The notes beneath the pieces are model-generated. The model worked only from the letters and a program-made list of their open reading frames with translations, did no database searches and was not told where the DNA came from. This document shows, in pieces, positions 38,901 through 45,833 of a DNA stretch of 45,833 nucleotides. Numbering within the stretch: the stretch's first letter is position 1; each line of letters opens with the position of its first letter. The stretch is from a virus, in IMG/VR virus record IMGVR_UViG_3300031963_000271, positions 1 to 45,833 of that record; one strand, given 5' to 3'. Made by a program: the position numbers and the translations under genes.

Positions 38901-40691
38901 TTAACTCCTACGGCTTGCGCCGATGATATTCAGCAGATCCTCGATGGATGTCTCGTCGTCTCGCCCAACCGAGAACATCTTCTCCAAGTCGTCCGTGGTC
39001 ATGCCACGATCTGCAAGCTGCATCACCAGACTGTTTATATCAAACGGTGAGACATTTGCCATGATGGGTGTGTGAACAGTGGGCTGTCCCGGTGTGCGGG
39101 TGACAGTCTCTGTTGTGGTGCCTGCGGGCGTTTCAGCCGCAGGTTTAGTTGCAGGCTTGGTAGCGGGGGTCGTGGGCTTGGCAACAATTCCACCGGGGAG
39201 ATCCTTGGACAGATCGGGCTCTACGATCTTGGTGCCATCCAAGATTTCGTCCGGTTTTATTTTAGTGATGTCAGGCACATCCACAATCGTTCTTGGACCG
39301 CCCGTACCGCCACCAACAATTTCGACTTGTTGAACATCACCTTCCCTTACGTTGATGATGCGCGGCGGGTCTACATTGGTCGGGGGCAGATCAACCCCTG
39401 GCCCCTTTAGCAGGTTACCTGTGACATCAATGCGCTGCTTTGGATCAACCTGAATCCTGGGTTCATCTACAAACTGCGCAGGGAATTCAAGTTGTGGGTC
39501 CTGCAAGCGCGTGCCTGTGACAGGAACACGTTGGGCGGTAGAAGAAGAGATGTCCCAGTCTGGGATGATTACACCTGTGTCTTGCAGGATGTCCCAGTCT
39601 GGGATAACTACACCTGTGTTTTGCAGGCGGTTTCCCTTAACGTCAATTTGCTGTGCCCCGCCCAGTGCGGCCCATGCGTTTAAGAGCGCATCAATGTCTT
39701 CGCTGCCCTGCGGAAGTGGCTCACTTGTTGGTGACAGAGACGCTATGAGTGCGGCTAATTCTTCTGCCTCTGGGTCAAAGAAGCCAAAATCTGCGCCGCC
39801 GTAGCCTGCACCGGGTTCTTGCAACGCTGCTGATTTACCGGCTGGTGTTTTGGATGGCTCTGATGCAGTAATTAACCTTGAGATGTCAGAGATATTGATA
39901 CCCTTATCTTGCAGTGTATTTACTGCAATACGCAGGGCGGCGTTTACCTGCCCCACAGGGTATTTTGTTTCGTCTGAAATGTTTTGAGCTATTGCAGGCA
40001 GCAGCGTATTCTGTATGTCAATCTCTTGCCCTGTAGCCGCCGCTCTTATGCCGGCGGTCAAAAGATTTTTAGCGCCTTCAACGATTCTGTCTGTAGCCGC
40101 TTGACTTAGCCCTGGAATTTGTTCTGGAAGGACGTTGCTTATTTGCTTTGAGACAAAAGGATCAAATATGTTTTTAAGGCCGACGGTAGCAGCGCCTGTT
40201 ACTGCACCTTTACCAAATCCTTCACCAAAACTGCCGCCTTGTCTTTCGGCTCCAAGCCCACCGAACGTGCCAGATACTAGCGCTTGAGCCACATATGGAG
40301 CAGCCGTATTTCCAACAACGCCCGCAAGCATGTTTGTCAGGCTGCTTAAAGTCCCTCCACTCAAAACAAGCGGTGCGGCTTGCAGTGCAAAATCAATCAA
40401 GCCACTTTTAAGTCCGCCTTCTTGGACTTTTGCTTGTTGCCCAGTGGATGCGCCGTAAGGATCAAAGACATCGTATGTAGTGGTGCGCCCACCCCATGAG
40501 TCTCCGGTTGATCCTACTTGTTTATACGTCTGGAAGTCGTCTCCCAGCAGATCAAGATTTGTGCGGCTCTTGCGTACCCCTTCCAAGCCGCCTTGTGTCA
40601 GGCCGGCTTGAGCTTCTGGGGAAAACGCCGCACGATCTACGGGCGATGAGCGCAGGATCTGCAGCAGTTCTTCTGCGGTTAACTCGTCCAT
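38901..40691 (-). CDS. Virion protein with internal repeats, 596 aa
   Basis: The N-terminal 70 residues are mixed. A hydrophobic Gly/Ala-rich region at about 95-165 (LIDFALQAAPLVLSGGTLSSLTNMLAGVVG, FGKGAVTGAATVGL) could enter membranes. A beta-repeat region follows, with V.G.RLQ...-type units (VKGNRLQNTG, VTGTRLQDP, VTGNLLKGPG) and a perfect-length 13-residue repeat ending IPDWDI. The C-terminal part is Thr/Pro-rich. With the neighbouring low-complexity genes it is probably a particle or injection protein. No enzyme motif seen. Confidence 0.7.
   Translation of the reverse strand: MDELTAEELLQILRSSPVDRAAFSPEAQAGLTQGGLEGVRKSRTNLDLLGDDFQTYKQVGSTGDSWGGRTTTYDVFDPYGASTGQQAKVQEGGLKSGLIDFALQAAPLVLSGGTLSSLTNMLAGVVGNTAAPYVAQALVSGTFGGLGAERQGGSFGEGFGKGAVTGAATVGLKNIFDPFVSKQISNVLPEQIPGLSQAATDRIVEGAKNLLTAGIRAAATGQEIDIQNTLLPAIAQNISDETKYPVGQVNAALRIAVNTLQDKGINISDISRLITASEPSKTPAGKSAALQEPGAGYGGADFGFFDPEAEELAALIASLSPTSEPLPQGSEDIDALLNAWAALGGAQQIDVKGNRLQNTGVVIPDWDILQDTGVIIPDWDISSSTAQRVPVTGTRLQDPQLEFPAQFVDEPRIQVDPKQRIDVTGNLLKGPGVDLPPTNVDPPRIINVREGDVQQVEIVGGGTGGPRTIVDVPDITKIKPDEILDGTKIVEPDLSKDLPGGIVAKPTTPATKPATKPAAETPAGTTTETVTRTPGQPTVHTPIMANVSPFDINSLVMQLADRGMTTDDLEKMFSVGRDDETSIEDLLNIIGASRRS
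39549..39626. repeat. 39-bp tandem repeat, two copies
   Basis: 39549-39587 and 39588-39626 differ at only a few bases and code the 13-residue units LQNTGVVIPDWDI and LQDTGVIIPDWDI. Confidence 0.9.
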
Positions 40692-42043
40692 TACGTCAGA
40701 TCCCAGAATGACAGTGCGCCGATAGCGGTTTGCGTACCAGACAATGCGCGGACGGCAATTGTGTAGATGTCTGAAGTGCCGGCAAGGTCAGCGCCCAGTT
40801 GCAAGTCCCAGTTGTAGTCCCCGCCACCTGCGGTGATCCCGCTGGACTGCGTTGAGGCCAATACAAACTGCTGCTGCACGATGGTCCCGCCTGTGTACGC
40901 TGTGGCAGAGAGGTCAGCCTCAACATTGGTAGAAGAGGTCGAGGTCCAAGACGCACCAGTCAGCGTGGGGTTCTTCACCAAGACAACCTCAAAGGTCACC
41001 GACGAAGCCGCTGTGGGTAGGACGGAGTATCCATCAGGAATGACAACAGCGCCAGTCCTTCCAGAAGCTAAACGTATCGAAACCAGCGGGACGAAGCTTG
41101 CGCCAATACTTGCGTTGGCCGTGGTCATACGCGCCACGTTGAGCGCGACCTTCTTCTCGTAGCCGCCCTCAGAGATCACCGAGGAACAAATTTGCTTGAG
41201 CGTGGCAGCGGTCGATGCACCTGTGTTGGTGATCTCATAGCGCATCGGCAGTATTGCCGTGGTCATGTAGACCGCCGTCAGGTTGTTGGCGTTCTGGAAT
41301 ATGTGAGCAATGATGACCTGCCCGTCAATCACAAACCCCGCCCGCACCGAGCCCACACCCAGCCACTCAAAGTCTTCCCAAAAGATCTGCGCCTTGGTCA
41401 AGTCAAGGGTAAACCCTGAGTCCCCGGTTCCGTTGAGCTTGTCTGCGTTCCAATCAGCCTGGGCCACGCGGGTGTCCACCGCAACGCCTGTAACGTAGGT
41501 GCGCCGCACGATGTAAACATCGGTGCCGTCACGCTCAACGAATACGCCATTTTGGGTGTTGAAGTAGCCGACTCGGATACGCTGGTTGGCCGATGCTGCA
41601 GGCATCACAAACGTATTGAAGGTCAGCAGGGACTTACCCGGTTGGTACGAGAACGACCTGTAAGTCTGCCTTACAACTTCAGAGCCAGAGCTTGTGGTGA
41701 CGTTCAGGTTGACCGTGCTTTCATTGGCAGTGTAAGTAACCGTGCCGCCCGTGGCGGTAGTCTCGGCCCAGAGATCGTTTTTCTCGTAGCGGTTCTGAGA
41801 GTCAAAGAGGGTGTACGGCTGGCTGAAACGCGCCCGACCAAAAGCGTCAAGCGCGGTGCCGTAAAACTGCACATTTACCGGAGACGCATTCACAAGCTGC
41901 TCCAAAAAGTTGTCAAGCTGGTTGAAGTACAGCCGGAGTATGCTGACAAAGGAGTCAAAGTACGCCTTGTCGTATTCTGGTTGTGGCTTTGGTAAAGACG
42001 GTGATGTAAACCGCTTGACCAGATTTGCCCAGACGGTGCTCAT
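40691..42043 (-). CDS. Tail-region structural protein, 450 aa
   Basis: Unrecognised family. It starts MSTVWANLVKRFTSPSLPKPQPEYDKAYFDSFVSILRLYFNQLDNFLEQL, a helical region. The rest is a beta-rich, Thr/Ser/Gly-heavy body with many short strands (SKQ-type turns, FVIDGQVIIAHIFQ, VYMTTAILPMRYEITNTG), like receptor-binding or tail proteins. Start codon overlaps the previous stop by one base. Position between the 636-aa protein and the low-complexity virion genes supports a structural role. Confidence 0.65.
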   Translation of the reverse strand: MSTVWANLVKRFTSPSLPKPQPEYDKAYFDSFVSILRLYFNQLDNFLEQLVNASPVNVQFYGTALDAFGRARFSQPYTLFDSQNRYEKNDLWAETTATGGTVTYTANESTVNLNVTTSSGSEVVRQTYRSFSYQPGKSLLTFNTFVMPAASANQRIRVGYFNTQNGVFVERDGTDVYIVRRTYVTGVAVDTRVAQADWNADKLNGTGDSGFTLDLTKAQIFWEDFEWLGVGSVRAGFVIDGQVIIAHIFQNANNLTAVYMTTAILPMRYEITNTGASTAATLKQICSSVISEGGYEKKVALNVARMTTANASIGASFVPLVSIRLASGRTGAVVIPDGYSVLPTAASSVTFEVVLVKNPTLTGASWTSTSSTNVEADLSATAYTGGTIVQQQFVLASTQSSGITAGGGDYNWDLQLGADLAGTSDIYTIAVRALSGTQTAIGALSFWDLT

Positions 42044-43953
42044 TAGCTCTTCCTGCCATCAGGTCGGATGTCAATTCTGGTTGCACCCAACTGCCACTGG
42101 ACTCCAAGGCCCGTAGACGCTGCCTTAATAGACATTTGACGCCCACGCACCCGAATGTTCACTTGGCCCGTGTACCTGTCAACCGGCACTGTGGCACTGC
42201 GTACCACAGGGAATGAGTTTTCCCCCGCCACCGACATATCAGAAGTCACCAAAGCTACCGGGTCTACGCCCCTGGTGTATCCAGAGCCAGAGTTCTGCAG
42301 GGGCAGCAATGTCAACTGCATCGACGGGTTATTGGCCGTTGACCCCGTAAAGTTTACGTCAGGCAGCACGCGCCACACAAAGCCAAAGTTGTGCCCGTCT
42401 TCAATGTCAAACTCAGACGAAGTGATGTAAGCCTCAATCGGAAGCGTTGAGGTGGTGGCGTTGTCGTCCACACCGACTTCGTGGTTCAGCAAGCGCCGGT
42501 TGTAATCCGCTGCTATCGGAATTGCGCTTGCCACGCTTGTGTCAATCCATGCGGTACGCCCAAGATTGCCGTAGTACCAAGCCTTCTCGACGTAGTTATA
42601 GATCACATACTTATCAACCACCGTGCTGTTTGCTGAGCAGTAGAACCACCAAACTTCGTTGAATTGCTCATTGGTGCCCGCAAAAACCTGTTGCAGTTGA
42701 TCAAAGTTGAGATCGCTGAAGACATACTGACGCAGGTCACAGACGATGTTCTGTACGCGCCCGTCGTACATATAAAACTTCTCGTTACCCATCCAGTAGG
42801 TAACGCCCGTGGCGGTGGCCCATGCTCTGTCGCTGACGATGGAGATGTTGTCCGACAGAAGCTGTGAGCCCCACACAACCGGAGGGCCGAGGTACTGCAG
42901 GGAATAGATGGCGGTGTCGGTCCAGACCAGAATTTCTTGCCGCACCTGAGCCACAGCCTCAATGGCTGACCCGTGGGACAAGCGCACACTGCCCGCTTGG
43001 TTGGTGGCTGATGGGGTCCAGTTGACCGCGCTCTCTTGATCAGACCACCGGATCAACATGGTGTCTTGCAGGATTGAGCCGTAGTCGTTGCACCCAAACG
43101 CCAAGACAAACCTTGAGGTATCCGACACCATCAGCAGGCGCTGGATGATTGGCACATCTGACGCACCGGACAAAGACGAAATTGCCACCCCGCGAGTGGT
43201 CACCCCAGCGGTTTCGTCCCAGTAATACATCCCGCCGTCTTTGGGGCCAAAGATCAGGTCTTCACCGAAGTTGTAGTGGTTCCAGATGCGGATGGCCGTA
43301 GTAGACGTAACGCCCGTACCCCAGCCACCAGCGCCCCAAGAGCCAGCACTCCAGCCAGTAAGCGCAGTTTGCGTTTCATCGCCTACATTGACCTGATAAG
43401 CCGCAATGACCGCAGCGCCACCGTAAGAGCCGGCAGCAATGGAAGAGCCCGTGGTGATGGTGTACGTGTCTACCGTCAGTACCGTGACTTGAAACTCGGC
43501 ATTAAATATGGAGTTGTAAGTTCCTGTTGCGCCGCTGAAGGTTACAAAATCACCCGTAACGCACCCGTGAGCTACATCCGTGACTGTTACCGTGGTGGTC
43601 CCGTCACCTGCAAATGGATTACCAGACCCAGGAGGGGTTGGACCCAGCATCGGGTTGACTGTCTTCCTAATTGGCGTGACATCGTAATAAGCGCCGCCGC
43701 TAGCTTCAGCAATGTAGTACTTGAGGTTTGTCCCCAGGCTTACGTACTTTCGGCCAAAGTTTGATGCCCACGCCCACAGAGAGCGACAGATACCCAAAAA
43801 CTGTTCGTTGCTAATCTGTTGCCAGCCGCCAATCTTTTCTGGTGTACCTTGGCGAAAACGAATCTTGTCGCAGGAGAACCACCCACCTTCAGTGGTGTAC
43901 CGCGTGTTTTCCCGGTTTACACCGGTCTTCATCAAAAGTTTTTTCAGCGGCAT
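42043..43953 (-). CDS. Tail-region structural protein, 636 aa
   Basis: ATG 43953 is preferred over an upstream start (44031) inside the lysozyme gene; the start MPLKKLLMKTGVNRENTRYTTEGGWFSCDKIRFRQGTPEKIGGW is a clear N-terminal domain seen in phage tail/structural proteins of unknown function. Beta-rich with repeated WNHYNFG, YYWDETAG, WVYWMGN-like stretches suggesting a beta-propeller or long beta rod. It lies two bases after the lysozyme gene and overlaps the 450-aa gene. Confidence 0.7.
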   Translation of the reverse strand: MPLKKLLMKTGVNRENTRYTTEGGWFSCDKIRFRQGTPEKIGGWQQISNEQFLGICRSLWAWASNFGRKYVSLGTNLKYYIAEASGGAYYDVTPIRKTVNPMLGPTPPGSGNPFAGDGTTTVTVTDVAHGCVTGDFVTFSGATGTYNSIFNAEFQVTVLTVDTYTITTGSSIAAGSYGGAAVIAAYQVNVGDETQTALTGWSAGSWGAGGWGTGVTSTTAIRIWNHYNFGEDLIFGPKDGGMYYWDETAGVTTRGVAISSLSGASDVPIIQRLLMVSDTSRFVLAFGCNDYGSILQDTMLIRWSDQESAVNWTPSATNQAGSVRLSHGSAIEAVAQVRQEILVWTDTAIYSLQYLGPPVVWGSQLLSDNISIVSDRAWATATGVTYWMGNEKFYMYDGRVQNIVCDLRQYVFSDLNFDQLQQVFAGTNEQFNEVWWFYCSANSTVVDKYVIYNYVEKAWYYGNLGRTAWIDTSVASAIPIAADYNRRLLNHEVGVDDNATTSTLPIEAYITSSEFDIEDGHNFGFVWRVLPDVNFTGSTANNPSMQLTLLPLQNSGSGYTRGVDPVALVTSDMSVAGENSFPVVRSATVPVDRYTGQVNIRVRGRQMSIKAASTGLGVQWQLGATRIDIRPDGRKS

Positions 43954-43955
43954 GA

Positions 43956-44438
43956 TTACCCCAACAGTTTTGCTTCGGCTTCTCTGCGCCTGACAAGTCC
44001 TGGCAGAACACGCCCCCCGCCCCTGACCCACAGCAACAATTGCTCTTTTGAGCCTTCCCAGTCAAGGGCTCGGAGTTTGCGCCTCAGGGTTGATGTTTGA
44101 AGTCTACCTGCACCGAGGTTGTAAGTGAAATCTGCGATAGCACAAAATGCCCGCCAGTTACCGTTTGCCAAGCTCCATGCAAACAACTCAGGACACTGCC
44201 GCATTACAGCAGAAGCGCATACCCGCTGAAGTTCATCCATGAGCCATGCGTCAGCAATTGCTCGCGTAATGGGCGGATCTTCCATCGTGACCTTCTTGCC
44301 TGAAGGCTTATAGACGGTTCCCCAACCAATCGTAGGGTAGCCTGCTGGGCAGACATAAGGGTAGATAAGGCCATCCGCCCCAACCCTATGAAGCCCCTCA
44401 AACTGCTTGCACAGCGCTACCGCTACGTCCAAGTTCAC
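43956..44438 (-). CDS. Endolysin, GH24 (T4-type) lysozyme
   Basis: Hydrolyses the peptidoglycan glycan strand. GTG 44438 is chosen: it overlaps the holin stop (GTGA) and has GAGG 6 bases upstream; an ATG at 44477 would add 13 residues. Catalytic Glu is in KQFEGLH (E14), with the conserved CPAGYPTIGWGT (C30, T36) after a 7-residue insert. The middle (DPPITRAIADAWLMDELQ) and end (WVRGGGRVLPGLVRRREAEAKLL) fit the family. No signal or anchor at the N-terminus, so it needs the holin. Confidence 0.92.
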   Translation of the reverse strand: MNLDVAVALCKQFEGLHRVGADGLIYPYVCPAGYPTIGWGTVYKPSGKKVTMEDPPITRAIADAWLMDELQRVCASAVMRQCPELFAWSLANGNWRAFCAIADFTYNLGAGRLQTSTLRRKLRALDWEGSKEQLLLWVRGGGRVLPGLVRRREAEAKLLG

Positions 44439-44929
44439 GCAAGACCTCGCTTTGCCAGAGTGCGATCCATAAACCAATAGTTAATAGTGCCCCCCACAAG
44501 AGCGGCAAAGTCAGCGCTCATGGCAACTTTGAAGACCTCCACTGGCGGCAAACCCTGCAACCATGCGTTCCAAGCAAACCAAATATGTACAAAAGACCAG
44601 AGAAACAAAACCCAATATGTCACTACCGGGCGTACCGAGGCGCTGAGTGAAGCCACCCACCCCCCTGCCTTTTTGACCATATCGGTCTGCTGATCTATCG
44701 CGCTCTTGAGTGCGTCAAGGACTCCAACGTCTACAGCCGCAGCGTGTTGAGCGCCAATTTCATGCAACTTTTGGGCACCCCGCTGGGCCTCTAACTGGCA
44801 CTGGCGGTCGAACATAGCAAGTTCATGTGACCGCTCGTTTTTCTTATCCAGCCACTTGAGTACTTCTGGCGCAAGTCTGAATAAGCCACCGAAGATTGAA
44901 CCTAACAGCCCGCCGCCAAGAAAGTCCAT
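44435..44929 (-). CDS. Holin of 3TM gene-transfer-release type
   Basis: 164 residues with an N-terminal amphipathic part (LGGGLLGSIFGGLFRLAPEVLKWL), a long charged helix to about 80, and a C-terminal membrane part (VTYWVLFLWSFVHIWFAW, AALVGGTINYWFMDRTLAKRG) that matches the GTA_holin_3TM pattern. Direct overlap with the lysozyme start supports it as the lysis timer. The charged helix between hydrophobic parts is typical of this family. Confidence 0.82.
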   Translation of the reverse strand: MDFLGGGLLGSIFGGLFRLAPEVLKWLDKKNERSHELAMFDRQCQLEAQRGAQKLHEIGAQHAAAVDVGVLDALKSAIDQQTDMVKKAGGWVASLSASVRPVVTYWVLFLWSFVHIWFAWNAWLQGLPPVEVFKVAMSADFAALVGGTINYWFMDRTLAKRGLA

Positions 44930-44942
44930 ATCAACCTCTCTA

Positions 44943-45749
44943 TTAACAGGTCAAAGCACCGCCCATGCCACCTGAGCCGCCGAGAGCGCCAGAACCGCCC
45001 GTGGCAGTAGCAGAGCCAGGGACGCCAGACGCAGCAGATGAGGGGTTAGCCGCAGCCGATCCACCCGCCGCACCGCCAGCACCAGGGCCACCAGAGCCAG
45101 CAGCGCAAGTGCGCGTCAGTACGCCATCGCCAATCACACCATCCCGGCCAATCGTGGTTGTCGCCGTGTTGGTAGAGGTTGTGTTGGTGCTGGTGTTGGT
45201 CGTGGTTGAAGTCTGGTTTGCGTTGGTCGTGGTTGAAGTCTGGTTGGCGTTTGTCGTGGTCGTAGTGTTGTTGGTTACGTTGGCGGCGGGGGCTTGAATC
45301 TTCCCAGCCACTTGAGCGATTGCGCTGTACGAACCCAGGAATATGTCCTTGTTGGCGTTGGCCTGGGCAATACTGACGTTAGCGTTGGTCTGCCCTTGTT
45401 TGTAAGCCATCACCGGGGCAATCCACGGCGTGATGATGTTGTTGGTCAACTGCAAAACCTGCAGAACACGGTCTACAGGAGACGGAGCCGGGGCGATTTG
45501 TTGGCTCTGCACCTGAGGCTGGGCAGAGGGCTGCATCTGCATGAGCGAGAACATAGCAGCAACTTTGGCTGCATCCCCGCCCGTCGATGCCATAGAAGCG
45601 ATGGCTGCATACCGAGCCTTGTCCGCTTCCGCTTTGGCTACAGCAATGGTCTGCTCTGAGCGCGTACGGGACTCAATTGCTTCGTAATACGCCTTGTCAG
45701 AGGCACAGCCCGTCAAAGCCACTGAACATAGAAGAATGTAAGGCTTCAT
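44943..45749 (-). CDS. Low-complexity lipoprotein, 268 aa
   Basis: MKPYILLCSVALTGC is a lipoprotein signal; mature Cys at residue 15. The body is helical (SRTRSEQTIAVAKAEADKARYAAIASM) with a Gln-rich part, then an Asn/Thr region with the tandem NANQTSTTT and a Gly/Ala/Ser tail ending in Cys. It precedes holin and lysozyme in the lysis operon, so an outer-membrane step such as a unimolecular-type spanin is possible, although no C-terminal anchor is present. Ribosome site AAGGAG overlaps the stop of the upstream gene. Confidence 0.75.
   Translation of the reverse strand: MKPYILLCSVALTGCASDKAYYEAIESRTRSEQTIAVAKAEADKARYAAIASMASTGGDAAKVAAMFSLMQMQPSAQPQVQSQQIAPAPSPVDRVLQVLQLTNNIITPWIAPVMAYKQGQTNANVSIAQANANKDIFLGSYSAIAQVAGKIQAPAANVTNNTTTTTNANQTSTTTNANQTSTTTNTSTNTTSTNTATTTIGRDGVIGDGVLTRTCAAGSGGPGAGGAAGGSAAANPSSAASGVPGSATATGGSGALGGSGGMGGALTC
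45199..45252. repeat. 27-bp tandem repeat coding NANQTSTTT
   Basis: 45199-45225 and 45226-45252 differ at one base (26 of 27 identical) and code a nine-residue unit twice. Confidence 0.85.
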
Positions 45750-45758
45750 GGTTACTCC

Positions 45759-45833
45759 TTAAACGTTTCCGGTGTTGGTGCTCGGGAATGCACGACCTGC
45801 GCCCCAGATGATGCGAACTGCCCCTGGACCACC
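45759..45833 (-). CDS. C-terminus of a structural protein (GAVRIIWG type), enters from right edge
   Basis: The last 24 residues before a TAA at 45761-45759 read GGPGAVRIIWGAGRAFPSTN plus TGNV. This GAVRIIWG.GR.FPST end is a familiar C-terminal motif of large phage structural proteins, such as tail-fibre and baseplate-associated proteins of aquatic phages. The rest lies outside the window. Short but distinctive. Confidence 0.7.
   Translation of the reverse strand, partial: GGPGAVRIIWGAGRAFPSTNTGNV

Noticed and set aside
1-45833. Window as a closed circular genome cut in the portal gene
   Set aside because: Joining the two ends does not continue the portal frame into the GAVRIIWG end, and capsid and tail-tube genes would be missing.

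Overview
The window is part of the genome of a tailed double-stranded DNA bacteriophage (Caudoviricetes), probably podovirus-like. Signs of a phage are the terminase large and small subunits, the portal, a holin/lysozyme/lipoprotein lysis set, a 2,430-residue virion protein, and a replication block of short overlapping genes. The host is probably an aquatic proteobacterium: sigma70 promoters, Shine-Dalgarno sites and an E. coli-type DnaA box are visible, but nothing fixes the genus. Neither end is a natural genome end. The portal runs off the left edge, and the C-terminus of a structural gene enters from the right edge. The capsid and tail-tube genes that should lie between portal and tail are not in the window. 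No integrase, tRNA, IS element or CRISPR array was seen.

Layout. (1) 1-2984, minus strand: portal (partial), terminase large subunit, terminase small subunit. (2) 2985-5754: control region with two unknown single-gene units (3323-3820, 4047-4670), each with its own promoter and terminator, then about 1.1 kb of gene-free, repeat-rich DNA. That stretch holds a DnaA box, tandem GTTC octamers, a 26-bp inverted repeat, a duplicated 67-bp block with palindromic operators, a predicted antisense small RNA and a consensus early promoter. (3) 5755-11942, plus strand: small early proteins, then a DUF3150-like / MoxR-type AAA+ / HExxH-plus-VWA cassette. (4) 11951-16797, plus strand: VRR-NUC nuclease and a chain of very short genes joined by ATGA overlaps, with duplicated cassettes and several Cys-rich proteins. 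(5) 16879-26711, plus strand: DUF3310 protein, family A DNA polymerase, Cas4/AddB-like nuclease, HNH-like protein, SNF2-type helicase, a possible ssDNA-binding protein, an HTH protein, and a primase-polymerase/helicase fusion. (6) 26708-45833, minus strand: the 2,430-aa metallopeptidase-containing protein, low-complexity and collagen-like virion proteins, two tail-region proteins, GH24 lysozyme, GTA-type holin, lipoprotein, and the tail of a GAVRIIWG-type structural gene.

How it fits together. Plus-strand genes appear to be early/middle (host takeover and DNA replication); minus-strand genes are late (packaging, structure, lysis). Two DNA signals tie the promoters together. TACGTCAC sites sit at matching places in promoters before 5755 and 20429 and in triplicate upstream of the terminase operon. 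A CCCCCTGAGAA box lies directly upstream of the -35 of three other promoters (before 3323, 4047 and 7898). The HTH protein at 23255-23578 closes an operon that starts at one of the TACGTCAC promoters and is a reasonable, untested candidate for its regulator. The most unusual parts are the control/origin region at 4860-5690 and the phage-borne MoxR-VWA-metallopeptidase cassette.
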